DNA of 64,000 nt from Aphelidium insulamus (GCA_036784855.1 JAZDSV010000016.1:252709-316708), one strand, 5' to 3'. Positions 10,093 to 20,709 are shown, counted from the first letter of the stretch. Numbers and translations: made by a program. Notes: generated from the sequence alone by a model not told the origin.

Positions 10093-11421
10093 TCAGTGGC
10101 CCACGGCTGAGCGCTTCACAAACACCTCGGCCAGGCATGGCAAGTCGCGGCCAACATCCGTGCCGCCGTCAGACACCCGGAGACCCTCTATCCGCTGCAC
10201 CCCGGGCGACAGCGGAAACAGTCGCACTTCGCACTGCCTGGACTGGCCGGGCTGCAGTTCACCGACGCTGATGTGTGCCGCACCGACCAGCAGCACGGCA
10301 CTCATCTTGGTCTTGTTGGCGGTGAGCTGCACGTCCATCGCACTCCCGCGGCCGCTATTGGTCACCAGGAGCTGGATGGAGAACGGGGTCTCGAGCAGGA
10401 CTTCCGCGGGAACACTGACCACACTCACCTCAATGAGGTGTGGCCGGGGCTGTTTGCGGGCGAGCGGCGTGGTCTGCAGCCGACCAGTCTCGCCCATCGC
10501 CGTGCGCCACACCATGCTCAGCTTGCCGATGGTGGCGGTGCTGGTGGCTGCAGAAATTACTCCGTTGCCATCATGATCAGGTGTAGGTGTCGGCGCCGGA
10601 CTGAGCAGGAACAGGTACTGTCGCACATCCTGCGGACTGAGATACACGCCACCCTCTGGCACGTCGTCCACGTTCAGGTCCGTGCAGACCAGGTGTTCGG
10701 CCGGCTCAAAGGTGATACGGTCCAGTAGCATGGGGGTGCGTGTCACGTTCTGCAGCTGCGCCTCGCAAAACAGCCGCCCGTCGCCCAGCTGGTCGATGAA
10801 CTTGGTCTTGACCGCCAGCGGGTTCAGCACCTGGAACTTGTATAGCTTGCGAAAGGTCTGTCGCTCCCCGCCAATACCACCCTGACTGGCAGCAGTAGCC
10901 GCCGCCGAGGTCACGGAGCACAGCAGCTGGTGCAGACCGACGTCCTTCATCTCATGGCTGATGACAAACTCGATGGTCTGGCCGGGGAGTAGGTTGGCCA
11001 CCGGTTCGGCCGAGGTGTCGGACAGGCACAGTCGCTGTGACGCCGTCTGCAGCTCCGCCTTGAACACGACGTCGCGCGCTGTTGTGCCAGCAGTTGCGGC
11101 TGCAGGCGGCACGCCGGTGCCACTCGTGGGCAGAGCGGGTTCGACATCATTCTTCACCAGGAGATATGTGCACAGCGTCTCGCCGAGGTAAATGTTGCCG
11201 AAATTAATGGGGAAGAGGAGCAGGTCGCCGGGGCCGGTGCCCGTCTGCTGGCCCAGCACGGGATTGGCGCCCAAGACGGTGTGTGGTGTGAGAGGGTGAC
11301 TATCCGCGGCAGTAGAGGCAGTGTCAAGCGCAGGTGGAGGTGGTAGCAGCACTGGCACCAGTGTGTCCGTGTGGGCAAAGCTGGGCCTGGCCAGGCGCAT
11401 CACCTTGAGCGTAAGCGGCAT
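10093..11421 (-). CDS. TRAPPC13: TRAPP complex subunit 13
   Basis: Single-exon gene of 442 residues. The start chosen is the ATG at 11419-11421, giving MPLTLKVMRLARPSF, the usual N terminus of this family; the frame stays open 20 codons further up. Family landmarks follow in order: LLFPINFGNIYLGET, ELQTASQRL, FVISHEMKDVG, FRKLYKFQVLNPLAVKTKF, EAQLQNVT, YLSPQDVRQYLF, GKLSMVWRTAMGETGRLQT and a closing PGVQRIEGLRVSD. TRAPPC13 belongs to the metazoan/filamentous-fungal TRAPPIII set acting on Rab1/Ypt1 in ER-Golgi and autophagy traffic. The gene converges on the PNGase gene with about 150 bp between their stop codons. Confidence 0.9.
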   Translation of the reverse strand: MPLTLKVMRLARPSFAHTDTLVPVLLPPPPALDTASTAADSHPLTPHTVLGANPVLGQQTGTGPGDLLLFPINFGNIYLGETLCTYLLVKNDVEPALPTSGTGVPPAAATAGTTARDVVFKAELQTASQRLCLSDTSAEPVANLLPGQTIEFVISHEMKDVGLHQLLCSVTSAAATAASQGGIGGERQTFRKLYKFQVLNPLAVKTKFIDQLGDGRLFCEAQLQNVTRTPMLLDRITFEPAEHLVCTDLNVDDVPEGGVYLSPQDVRQYLFLLSPAPTPTPDHDGNGVISAATSTATIGKLSMVWRTAMGETGRLQTTPLARKQPRPHLIEVSVVSVPAEVLLETPFSIQLLVTNSGRGSAMDVQLTANKTKMSAVLLVGAAHISVGELQPGQSRQCEVRLFPLSPGVQRIEGLRVSDGGTDVGRDLPCLAEVFVKRSAVGH

Positions 11422-11706
11422 GTAATATTCAATGAAGATCAGCGCCAGTAAATCCGCCACGTCTGACACCATCAAAATCACAGTGACATGTGTGTGAAAA
11501 GACTTCTATCTTACATACATAGTTATAGCAAGGCCCATACAGTGCGCACTATGTGCCTGTGCATGTTCCTGTGCATGTGACGTGAGCGCGCTCCAGATTA
11601 TGCATCCTCGATCGGCCAATCACCGTTCAATGATGCGATCAAGATGCAGGCAGACGCAAGCTGCAGCACGGTTGGTTCTTGCTCATTTCAGAAGAAAGAT
11701 ACAAAC

Positions 11707-12851
11707 ATGCTAATATTTGTGCGCTTCCTGTTTTTGGGCCACGCTCTTTCCTCGATTGCCTTCGCTCAACCAAATCTCAGTCTGCCTGCGTCATACTTTG
11801 ACACGTATGTGCCGCAGGGACTAACAAGCAGCTTCCCGCTTACGCCGCCAGAATTGTACATGCAAGAATTCTCGAGGATGTGCATGGCGGCACGGGCAGG
11901 CGATGCAAAGAGCGTGCAGCAAATGCTGGAACGAGGGATGTCTCACAACAAGCGCGGCATGCGCGATCAACGCCCCATTCATATGGCAATTCTTGCTGGT
12001 GCCAAGGCAGTCGAAACTATTGCTGTTCTGCACGACTACGGCGCAAATCTGGACGCGATTTGGGGCTTCTGGACTCCTCTCTTAATGGCCATTGAATTGA
12101 ATTTGATTGATGTCGTGCAGGAACTGCTTACTTGCGGGGTGGATGTTAATCTTCGTATCAATGGAGTTTTGCCGCCGCTACTCTTTGCGCTTAATTTGAG
12201 ACATTGGGACATGGCGGAGCTGCTGATACGGTCGGGTCGAGTGGAGGCTTTTTCGAGCGACGATAACTTACCAACGAAGCGGAAGGCCATCCATGCCGCA
12301 TCATTTGCGGGCCAGTCCAAACTAGTGCAGCTCATGCTGACATACGGAGCAAGCATTACGGCGCAAAATGGTCGTGGAGAGCAAGCTATTCATTGTGCGG
12401 TTATGGCGCCGGAAAATTCCGTCGCGACGGTCAAAGTGCTGCTAGAAGCCGGCGCTGATCCACTAGCTTGTGTCGGGAAAGCGATTTATCCTTACGCAAC
12501 AAGCATCGTAGTAGACGACATATATGTGGACTCGAAGGAACTCGCAAATCTTGAACGCGAATATCAATCTTCCTTGCAACGAAGTGATGGGTCATCGGCA
12601 AGTATTGCTGCAGATCTGCGAAATTTAAAAGTTCGAATTTTAAAAAGTATCAGTCAAACCATTTGCTTCACAAAGGATTGAGCTTTTCGTTGTCTGGTGC
12701 TGATCATGATGGGGATGAGATCATAACGTGTAGAACTGCACTGGATGTAGCGCTTGAAATTCACAATGATGCAGTTACAAATGTATTGCAACAAGAAGCT
12801 CGACTCAGAGGCTCGAAAGCTGGCGGGTGGCGCAGGAGCAAAACAGTTTAA
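11707..12851 (+). CDS. secreted ankyrin-repeat protein 1
   Basis: ATG 11707 begins a typical signal peptide (MLIFVRFLFLGHALSSIAFA), followed by an ASYFDTYVPQG motif shared with the next gene and about six ankyrin repeats (for example MRDQRPIHMAILAG, WTPLLMAIELN, RKAIHAASFAGQ, EQAIHCAVMAPE). The first frame stops at TGA 12679-12681. The expected last repeat (TALDVALEIHNDAV) continues in another frame to TAA 12849-12851. An intron can restore the frame: donors at 12598 (GCAAGT) or 12631 (GTTCGA) with acceptor 12719 both join in phase 0. Splicing is more likely than a lesion, but it is not proven. CCAATCA lies at 11616-11622. Secreted ankyrin proteins are unusual, because ankyrin repeats normally work in the cytosol; delivery into a host or prey cell is one possible reading. 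Confidence 0.72.
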
Positions 12852-12987
12852 GCTGCTTGCTATTTAAAGGCTAAATAAAGAGCACGACGTTAACCAATCA
12901 TTTGCTTGCATCCATTAGCCAATCATAATTGACACCCAGACATTGCAGTATGCACCCCTGCAAACAAGAATTTGTTCAATCTTTACA

Positions 12988-14193
12988 ATGCACCAAAACG
13001 CGCTGCTTGCTGCCGGCTTCATCGCCAGCCTGATATCGCTTGTTGTGTGCGTGCCACCGCTCCCTCTCCTCGATGCGCGCTACTTTGATACCTACTTGGC
13101 CTCATCCAAGAACAGTATCGTTTACTGCACTGAATATTGCAGCGAGGCGGTATTGATGGCCGATGCGCACTACGTTTATACAAAATCAGAGTCTTCCGAG
13201 AACGATATTGTTGATTGCACTGAATGCACCGAGGCGGTAATGGTGGCCGATTCGCGCGACATTGGTACATATGCGGTCTCTTCCGAGAGCAGTATCCTAA
13301 AATTCACTGAATGCACCGAGTCGCTGTTGATGACAGCGCGTTACGGATTAGTGCCACAATTGCAAGAGGCACTAGCTGATGAGAAATGTTGTGCCAGTTG
13401 CCTCGGCGCACGTGGTGAGCAACCTATTCATATGGCAGTGTTGGCAAGTGAAAATGCAATTGCCACAATTTCAACTCTGCTGCAAAATGATGCAAGATTG
13501 GACTTGAATGCACTGTGGGGCTACTGGACTCCACTTCACATGTCAATCGCTATGGGCAAGGTTGAAATTGCCCGGTTTTTGATAGATCATGGGGCGAGTA
13601 TAGAACGGAAAGGCGGTGTCGCAGACTTGACACCGCTGCAGGCAACACTAAATCTGGACCTGTGGTCACTGGCCAAGTATTTGATAAAAAAGGGCGCAGA
13701 TGTTAATGCTCCATACAAGCAGTACGGATACGCACATACAACCCACATGCCCATCAACGTGGCCGCTAGTGCAGGCAAAGCATCTATAGTTTCTATCATG
13801 CTCACGCATGGTGCTAAATTGGAGTCTCGGCGCAATACTGGCGAATTGCCCATTCACGATGCGATAATGGCGGACGAAGGCTCATACAAAACTGTCAAGG
13901 TCTTACTGGATGCCGGCGCCAGTCCTCGTTCTGTAGTAGGTTTTGCTACTCCTGTGCCATCTGCAGATCAAGATACAACGACGCATGAAATTCATCTACC
14001 AAATGCTCGAATTAAGCACATAATGAGCGATGCAATGCGCCGGAAGTCTCGTTATTTACGGTCCACCGAGATAAAGTCTAATGAATTGACTGCAATTGAC
14101 GTGGCAGAGAGATTCCGCAATGTTGAAGTGTTAAACTTGCTTCGCGCGAGACTGCAAGCAGAAAGGAGGTACAGCAGTACAAGATTTCAATAA
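12988..14193 (+). CDS. secreted ankyrin-repeat protein 2
   Basis: Intact single exon of 401 residues from ATG 12988, which opens a signal peptide (MHQNALLAAGFIASLISLVV). After an ARYFDTYLASS motif there is a 40-residue unit repeated three times (cores SIVYCTEYC, DIVDCTECTEAVM and SILKFTECTESLL). Ankyrin repeats follow from about residue 110 to 390 (EQPIHMAVLAS, WTPLHMSIAMG, LTPLQATLNLD, HMPINVAASAG, ELPIHDAIMAD, LTAIDVAERF). It is the tandem neighbour and paralogue of the gene at 11707. Two CCAATCA boxes (12894, 12919) lie upstream. A decayed copy of this gene is at 15965-16560, next to HGH1. The acquired N-terminal CTE repeats are not in the other ankyrin genes of the window. Confidence 0.82.
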   Translation: MHQNALLAAGFIASLISLVVCVPPLPLLDARYFDTYLASSKNSIVYCTEYCSEAVLMADAHYVYTKSESSENDIVDCTECTEAVMVADSRDIGTYAVSSESSILKFTECTESLLMTARYGLVPQLQEALADEKCCASCLGARGEQPIHMAVLASENAIATISTLLQNDARLDLNALWGYWTPLHMSIAMGKVEIARFLIDHGASIERKGGVADLTPLQATLNLDLWSLAKYLIKKGADVNAPYKQYGYAHTTHMPINVAASAGKASIVSIMLTHGAKLESRRNTGELPIHDAIMADEGSYKTVKVLLDAGASPRSVVGFATPVPSADQDTTTHEIHLPNARIKHIMSDAMRRKSRYLRSTEIKSNELTAIDVAERFRNVEVLNLLRARLQAERRYSSTRFQ

Positions 14194-14354
14194 AAAGTAT
14201 TTGAATACTCTAAGGCAAAATGCTTTGCGCACATTTATTTGAATTTTTACACGCCGCGTTAACTCACTCGCACACCGCATTGACATTAAATTTGCGTACA
14301 CGCCAAACAAATTAAATGTGTGGGAAAATGCTTAGCCATCCTCTAAATAGTAAT

Positions 14355-14745
14355 AATAATACTCTGGAATAGACATCAGTATCTTACTGATCAGCGACAG
14401 AGCGTGCAAGTTCCACTATATCTGCATCCTGCTCCGCTTCAAGTGCCTCTTTGCGCAACAGCATTTCCACCAGCTCATGCGCCACCTCGTCGCACCGCTG
14501 GTCCGTTTTGCTAGATGCATCTTGCAGATGATGAGTTACACCTTACGACGGCGCCTATTCTGGCTACCCGCCACCGTGGCAGCAACATGAGAAGACTATT
14601 TAGAAGTTCGAGACGGTCAGAGAGCTCTTTGGGGCCGGAAAGTGGTAAAAACTTATGAGTCAGGATGTCTATCTTGTCCTAATAGTGCAGCGCGTCGCGA
14701 GACAAGACGAGAAGCAGCAGGTCTTGATCGTAGTGATGAATTGAT
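14355..14745 (-). pseudogene. decayed 3' end of HGH1
   Basis: Starting at about 14360 the DNA follows HGH1 (16580-17010) closely: the same stop context (ATCAGTATCTTACTGATCAG), then the conserved tracts CTCATGCGCCACCTCGTCGC, CCCGCCACCGTGGCAGC and GAGAAGCAGCAG. It carries many frameshifts and gaps and has no open frame. It lies downstream of ankyrin gene 2 in the same convergent arrangement as the intact HGH1 and the ankyrin pseudogene. Confidence 0.75.
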
Positions 14746-15135
14746 TGATCCATTAAACGTATCTAACCATTACGCTGCACCAAAATATGGTTCAGTTCAG
14801 TGCTGGACTCCATGCGGAGTAAAGCGGTGTGGTCAGCCGTTGCACTGCGTGAAACGTTTGCAAGTACTGCTGCCGCTTGTGGATGTCGTAGTATTGGACG
14901 CAGCTCCAGTGTGAATATGCCGAGTTGAGCCAAGTTGTCACGGAGTTGAGCACGTTACGCCTACCTAGCCAGATAATGTCGGAAGCGGTGGGCAATGTCA
15001 TCACGCGTACCACATTATCGACAGTCGGCACAGTCTGTCCCAAGAGCATAGATGACATAGTTTAATGTTATTGGAAATTAATTTGATCAATTTTATTATG
15101 CTATTGAACGCTCCCATTTCGCGCGGCCTGGACAC
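14746..15135. other. intergenic stretch, no gene seen
   Basis: A minus-strand frame at 14792-15058 is open for 88 codons but shows no recognisable motif and no homologue within the window. I treat it as noncoding. Confidence 0.4.
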
Positions 15136-15651
15136 TTATACAGCAGTGAAGCAATGTACCTTGGCGTGACTCGTTGAGCACGGCGGGTCCTTTTTGAAGT
15201 CGTAGGTGTTGGTGACGTCCTTCACCGTGCACTCTTTGGTAAAGAACGTGACATTTGCGCCAATGTTTTCAGTGCACGTGGCCCGGATGTTGCTGTAACA
15301 CTTGCCGTCAGCCAAATAGATAATGGAAGACGTCGCCTTGCCCTCCTCACACTTTGGCGATTCAAAAAAAGTGACAGAGAGGTACTTTTTGCCGGGTGTT
15401 AGTTTTCGTGTGGGAGCATACAACGTGGCCGTTTTGTTTTTGCACGTAGTGAACTGCGTTTTCTTGTTGTCGACTAAACATTCGTCGGCGTTGCAGATGG
15501 ATGAGTCGGAGCGATAACGCTGTGCCAAGACAACTACACCAGCGCCACACTTTGAGGCTCCCTCAGTGCGCACCAAAGTGATAGCAGCGCGGTTGTCAAT
15601 CTGCGCGCTTGCAATACCGGCAAAGATTGCGAGTACAATTGCTGACTTCAT
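15136..15651 (-). CDS. small secreted cysteine-rich protein
   Basis: Single exon of 171 residues. It has a short signal peptide (MKSAIVLAIFAGIASAQ) and a mature chain of about 155 residues with ten or so spaced cysteines, several lysines and possible N-glycosylation sites (NKT, NVT). I do not recognise the family and see no second copy in the window. A TATAAAAG box at 15704-15711 (minus strand) sits 53 bp upstream of the start codon, one of the clearest core promoters here and a sign of strong or regulated expression. An extracellular role is inferred from the signal peptide only. Confidence 0.8.
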   Translation of the reverse strand: MKSAIVLAIFAGIASAQIDNRAAITLVRTEGASKCGAGVVVLAQRYRSDSSICNADECLVDNKKTQFTTCKNKTATLYAPTRKLTPGKKYLSVTFFESPKCEEGKATSSIIYLADGKCYSNIRATCTENIGANVTFFTKECTVKDVTNTYDFKKDPPCSTSHAKVHCFTAV

Positions 15652-15703
15652 TGTTCGGATTGTTCAATTGATTTGAGTGTTGTATATTGTGTACAGTGGC
15701 TGC

Positions 15704-15711
15704 CTTTTATA
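15704..15711 (-). promoter_or_regulatory. TATA box of the small secreted protein gene
   Basis: TATAAAAG on the minus strand, 53 bp upstream of the ATG at 15651. A CCAATCG element lies about 90 bp further upstream at about 15799. Confidence 0.6.
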
Positions 15712-15964
15712 GTTAAAAAGTGTACTTAAAATTGACGTCAGCGGACTTTGTTCAGCTAATCGGGAGCGAAGTAGATTTGGCAACGTGACTAGCGTGCGCC
15801 AATCGGCATCCAGAAATCTTGGCAACAAAATACGTCATGTGTTTCCATTTTTAGCAACAATTATAGTTGCTAGAAGCAGCTGGTGCGGCTCAACTCGATC
15901 TTGTGTCACTACAGTTGTCAATAAAGGTCGTTAATTTGCCAAAGAACGTAGTACATTACAGAAG

Positions 15965-16560
15965 CTCGCTGATTGTTTGTAATGCGACATTGAACTTGAA
16001 TGCACTGTGAGGCTACTGGACTCCGCTTCACATGGCAATCGCCATGACAAAGGTTGATTTTGCCAGTTTTTAATACTCCATGGGGTGAATATTGACTTAA
16101 AGGCGGTGTACGGATACGCACATATTTACAATTCTCATGCCCATCGACGTGGCCGATCGCGCAGGCAGGCCTTCTCTCGTACAACGGCGCCAAATTGGAG
16201 TCTCGGCGCAATTGCTTATTCACGATGCAATTGGCTGATCAAGGTTGACTCGGAATGTCAAAGTTCTACTGGATGCCGGTGCCAATATTACAATCCTCGT
16301 TCTGCAGTAGTTTCTGCTATGCCATTGCCGTTTGCACATCAAGATAACGTCTCGAATTATTGACATAACGAGCGACTTATTGCCCCGGAACTCTCGTAAT
16401 TCATGGTTCACCAAGAAAAATTCAAGGAATTAATTTGAAGAACAACGTGCTCATGACAAAGCAGCGAGCCTATTTTTCAGCAACGCTATCGAGATATTGA
16501 CTTCCGCGAGACTGCAAGCAGAAACAGCAATACAAGAATTTAATAGAAAGCATTTGAATA
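15965..16560 (+). pseudogene. decayed copy of secreted ankyrin gene 2
   Basis: The DNA from about 15990 (GAACTTGAATGCACTGTGAG) follows ankyrin gene 2 at about 13500 (GACTTGAATGCACTGTGGGG); a Trp codon has become a stop. Similarity continues through the TACGGATACGCACA tract and to the 3' end (CGCGAGACTGCAAGCAGAAA, GCATTTGAATACTCTAA), with many indels. It ends directly against the 3' end of HGH1. Confidence 0.78.
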
Positions 16561-16585
16561 CTCTAATGGAATAGATATCAGTATC

Positions 16586-17847
16586 TTATTGATCAGTGAC
16601 GGAGCCAGCAAGTTCCACGACATCCGCCTCTTGCTCCGCTTCAAATGCTTCTTTGCGCAACAGCATTTGCACCAGCTCATGCGCCACCTCGTCGCACCGC
16701 TCATCCGTCTCGGCAAGATGCATCTCGCGAATGATGGGATACACCTTGCGACGGCGCATTATCTGTCTGCCCGCCACGGTGGTGGTCAACATGAGCAGAA
16801 TGTTCAAAAGTTCGAGACGCAGGCCGGCATTCGGCTCGCGTGTCTTTTCAGGTTCCAGCAGCTGCAACGCGTCCGGCATGCCGTCCATGTCATCGTCCGA
16901 CAGCTCTTCAGGGCCTGCAAGCGGCAGCAATACATGTGGTAGGATGTCGATCTTGTCCTCATCCAGCAGTGCGTCGTGCAACTCCACCGAGAAGCAGCAG
17001 TTCTTGATCGTGGTGATGACTCCGCCGCGCCGGTACAAGTTTTCGTGATCCAATGAACTCAGCATCTTGTGCAGCGGGTAGTGACGGCTCTCATCCAGCA
17101 GGAATTCGCGACACTCTTTAATCTAGGGAATTGAGCATATCTTCATTTATGCAGTAATCTGCGCCTACCACCGAAATGTTGGCGAATACCGACGCCAAAA
17201 AGTCAAAATTTGCCGCGGGATTATGTGCCTTGCCGTGTAGAAACACCTCAAGTAGCTGGAGCAGATAAAGGCCCTGCAGCGACGACTCGCTGTCTTCCTT
17301 GTCTTGCAGGACGAGACGCGCGATCCGCGGTGACTTTGTGATATTGCTCAGCAACATGCACGCCAAATCGGCCAACGCAAACTTTTTATGCTGCAAAGAT
17401 ATCATTAAAGCATTGTGGAGCATATATGTATGCACTATATAATAGAAATACCGTTATCAGCTTGATGATATTGCAGACAAACTCCTCGTCCATAGAGTCG
17501 GTGCCGGCCGCGGTCTCGGCAGTGATATTGATCAGTGCCTTGAATGCTTCGTGTGCGATAGGCTGCGCATATCAGATAATTTATAAAGACACACATACTA
17601 CACCTGCAGATGCGTACCAGCGCGTCCAGGCAAAGCGTCTTTAAGCGCGGAATAACTTTGGATTGAGGGGCGCGGTACACGGCGAGCGCGTCCGCGTTTG
17701 TGGACAGGCCGGCAATGTTTTGCGCGGCCTGCAGACGCACGGCCTCGTTCGGACTGACCAGATAGTCGGATATCTGCATGACGTGTCAGGAATTGCGCGA
17801 CTGGCGACGTTTAGCACCGCACTGACCTCGGCAAGCAAATCTTCCAT
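16586..17847 (-). CDS. HGH1: HGH1/FAM203, eEF2-folding co-chaperone
   Basis: Five exons on the minus strand (17827-17847, 17618-17773, 17452-17562, 17169-17390, 16586-17122) give 348 residues. The first exon codes for only seven residues. The protein is an armadillo-like helical repeat. Diagnostic family strings are RRGGVITTIKNCCF, DILPHVLLPLAGPEELSDDDM, MPDALQLLEPEKTREPNAGLR and LLMLTTTVAGRQIMRRRKVYPIIRE. Yeast Hgh1 binds eEF2 with the chaperonin TRiC/CCT and Hsp90 to fold it. The chain ends shortly after an acidic segment, a little shorter than the roughly 390 residues of yeast and human proteins. A decayed 3' copy lies at 14355-14745. Confidence 0.92.
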
Positions 17848-17911
17848 GATGCCGGAGGGAAAAAATTGAAGTCTAATCAATTAAATTTATTATGGCGCAT
17901 TAAAGACTAAA

Positions 17912-20123
17912 CTAGTTTCCGGCATTGTGACTGTGACCCTCATTGCCGGCTACTTCCGGTATGGATACGGGCATTTGGGATTTAATGGCTCCGGCTGCAG
18001 ACGCCGACTTGTTCTCCGGACGACCCACGGTGTAATACGAGCCGGCCGTGGAGTCGCTGCCCAGTGATTTGAGCAGACTGTCACGCTCAGCCAGCACATC
18101 GCGCGTCTTCTTGTCATATATCTCCAGCAGCTCGTTGAGGATGGCTTGCATCTTCAGCACGTCCGCCCGCTCCGCCTCCGTGCTGATCTCGACCATCTTG
18201 TCAATGTTCTTCATGAGATGGCGATGCACCGCGGCCAGGTGCCGCTCAATGTCAATCACCTCCGTGGCCTTGGAGTCCTGAGCGCTTTTACCGCTCTTGA
18301 AGACACCAAACAGCTTGCCTACCGCAGACTTGCCCTCCTTCTTCTTTGGTTTGTTCAGCTCCTCGTCGCTGGCCATGCTGATCTCGTCGACAAACTTTTT
18401 CATGCGGCCAATGTTGGTCTCCACCAGGTAGTTCAATCCCACCATGAACGGCTCCTTTTTGCCGTCGAATGGTGTCATATTGGCCAGCTGCTGCACCGTC
18501 TTGGATATCAGTGTGAGCGTGCGAGCGTTCCTGGCATTTGGTGGCTCGCCGTCCGTCGACAACCCAAACAGTTGTGGTCCTGCACACACAAGTTATTTTA
18601 GACTTTTATATGCATAGAAACTACAGAGACAACACAGACAGACAGACATACCGAGAATGGCAGCGTTAAAGAACCGCAGAAAGATGAAGGCCGTGACGAC
18701 GGTGTAGGAAATGTTGGCGTCGCCCTTGAACTTTTGCACGGCTGTGGCGCGGATGTGCTGAAAGGTTCGACGAAGGTGCGGCGGGCACTGCGGCGCCGAT
18801 GTCAGAATGCGGTCCAGCGCCCACTTGATGTAGGCCTCGAGCACGGTAAAATGCTCCTCCTTGTCGTCGCCGCTGTCCAGCCGCGTCGGGTCCAGCTCGC
18901 ACGAACGGTTCTGCAGCAGGATCTCGGTGATGAGTGGCTGCAGCACGCCCTTCAGGTACTTTATCGCCGTCAGCTTCATGTACTGGTCGATGGACTTGCT
19001 GCCGAGACTGTTTGCACGGAAGATGGTGTTTGGGTCGATTGTGATGGCGATCTCGGCGTCCGCAACCGCCTGCAGATACCGCACCGCCTGTCCCGAATTC
19101 TCGAATATCGTCACCAGAGTCTTGGCCACTTCTTCACGCTCGTCGGTGGCGCGTCCCAGCGCGTGCACCACGTGGAACTGCCCGTCCGACAGCAGCTCCA
19201 GCAGTTTGGGGTAGGTGGAGATGGGCAGGATGTAGTCCTCGACGTACACGTACTTCATCCTGATCTGGCCGAGGGAGCCGCACTGACTGGGCGCCTGCTG
19301 CGCGCACTTTAAGTGGCACATGTAACCGCACGAGGTGCACTTTTGCGCGTCCGTCTGCGCCACCGCGCCCCAGATGAGACCGTGGCACTGTTCGCACGTG
19401 TGCGGCGTGACAATCTTGACCGCGGCAAATTCGTGGCTCTTGGTGGAGCGCTTGGCGTCGTCTCCATCCACGATGGCGGCCAGTTCGTTGTGTGCCGGCC
19501 GGAGTGCGTGCCACTCTTCGTGCGACCGCGAGTCAATGATGAACGAATACTTTGGCAGGCTGACCACGCCCAACAGCTTGTCTTTGATGAGGTTCTTCTG
19601 GTACAGCTCCACTACAGCGATGCCCCCGTGAGCCTCAACACACAGAGCACACTGCATACTAGCACACAGTGGCACCTGCCTGTCAGCTCCTTAAAGTCGG
19701 CCGTCAGCTCAAACTCAAACTCCTCGTCGAACCACGGGCCGGCCGTCTTGACCACGGTCTTGGTCTTGCAGGCGGCCGTGGACACAATGTCGCCGCCCTT
19801 GTTGGCGGTGGAGCGCCGTGTTTTGCGCGCGCTACTCACGCTCTTGGCGTCGGAATCGTCGGAGGCTTTCATGGACACATCGGTGGCACTGTTGCCAGTG
19901 CTGTTGTTGCCACCACCGGTTGCACCTCCTCCGGCCACATTGTTCCAGACCCGCACGCTGCAGTAGGTGTCACACTCGTCGCCGCGGTTGATTCCCTTGG
20001 CCTCGACCACTTTGAGTGTGACCCCTGCCGCCCACAGACATCAACACTGGCATATGTATAGAAGTGTATGTACATTTACGTACGGTGGTCCTTGCGTAGT
20101 GACTTGGCTGCCACGTCGGCCAT
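17912..20123 (-). CDS. C2-C1-RasGAP protein
   Basis: Four exons (20084-20123, 19680-20024, 18652-19611, 17912-18579) give 670 residues. An N-terminal C2-like domain spans about 10-170 (LKVVEAKGINRGDECD ... GPWFDEEFEFEL ... KDKLLGVVSLP) with a low-complexity insert. A C1 zinc domain follows at about 188-235 (HTCEQCHGLIWG, KCTSCGYMCHLKC, APSQC). The RasGAP domain lies at about 270-560, with the arginine-finger strand TIFRANSLGSK, GVLQPLI and FLRFFNAAI. A helical tail follows. RasGAPs switch off Ras-type GTPases; C2 and C1 modules usually bring them to phospholipid or diacylglycerol membranes. The intron at 19612-19679 is GC-AG: only this junction gives the continuous strand ELTVELYQ. The C2-C1-GAP order differs from the common PH-C2-GAP layout. 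Confidence 0.88.
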
Positions 20124-20244
20124 CAGTGCGGTTCAGTTTACTGCGACTATATGTATAACAAGTAATACAACAAACAAGGGACGACCGCGCTCCCGTGTCC
20201 TAGCGGTGGCGACAAACAGTTGTCAGTGTGCCCTACATACATAT

Positions 20245-20540
20245 GTACATGCAATGCAAGTGATATACTAAGTGTGTGACATATGTGTGTATATTCCCTA
20301 TGCGTGAGTATGCGCGCCTAGTCTGCTTGAATGAGCAGAGAATCCACTTCACGGCAATGGACCTAATTGGGAACTGTCTACGGCGCCGCGTGAAAGATGA
20401 GAGTTCCACGATGGAATACCAGCGACAGGTAAATTTATCCACCCTACTCCATTCGTTGCAGCGCTTGTTGCATTCGTCTTCCATCTTGCAACAGAACGCG
20501 TCCTTCTCGTACTCGGCGGGCGCGCCCGTCCTGTACAATT
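20245..20540 (-). pseudogene. relic of secreted cysteine-rich family 1
   Basis: A minus-strand stretch reads CNKRCNEW ... KFTCRWYSIVELSSFT, matching the end of the family (CxxxC ... FTCxWQPIVxLSSFT). It loses the LPDR segment to frameshifts. Its 3' flank (GCGCCTAGTCTGCTTGAATG and neighbouring bases) is shared with the relic at 23632, so the two are copies of one duplicated block. Confidence 0.72.
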
Positions 20541-20544
20541 AAAA

Positions 20545-20709
20545 GATGAGGATGCAGTACTGAAATTGAAAGCTCTGGATGAACCGATTGCAGTCTCGTA
20601 CGAGGGACCTGCTGAAATGGAACCAAGTGATCCTTCCAAGCCTAAATCCAGGCAACGTTGGCCTTGGACTAAAAGCCGAGCATGGCCTATTCAAGTTGCT
20701 AACGCATAA
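20545..20709 (+). other. orphan open frame between genes
   Basis: A 54-codon frame (DEDAVLKLKALDEPIAVSYE ...), ending RAWPIQVANA and TAA 20707-20709, has coding-like composition but no ATG. It could be a last exon or a gene fragment. I do not recognise it. Confidence 0.25.

Noticed and set aside
12647..12675. 29-nt intron in ankyrin gene 1
   Set aside because: It restores the frame, but every firm intron in the window is 39 nt or longer; a longer intron ending at 12719 explains the same data.
14792..15058. 88-codon ORF on the minus strand
   Set aside because: No motif, no paralogue, and it lies in a decayed duplicated region.
17563..17603. 41-nt intron with a GTGTAG donor in HGH1
   Set aside because: It gives the wrong frame downstream. 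The GTACGC donor at 17617 gives a 55-nt intron and keeps ALPIAHEAFKALIN.
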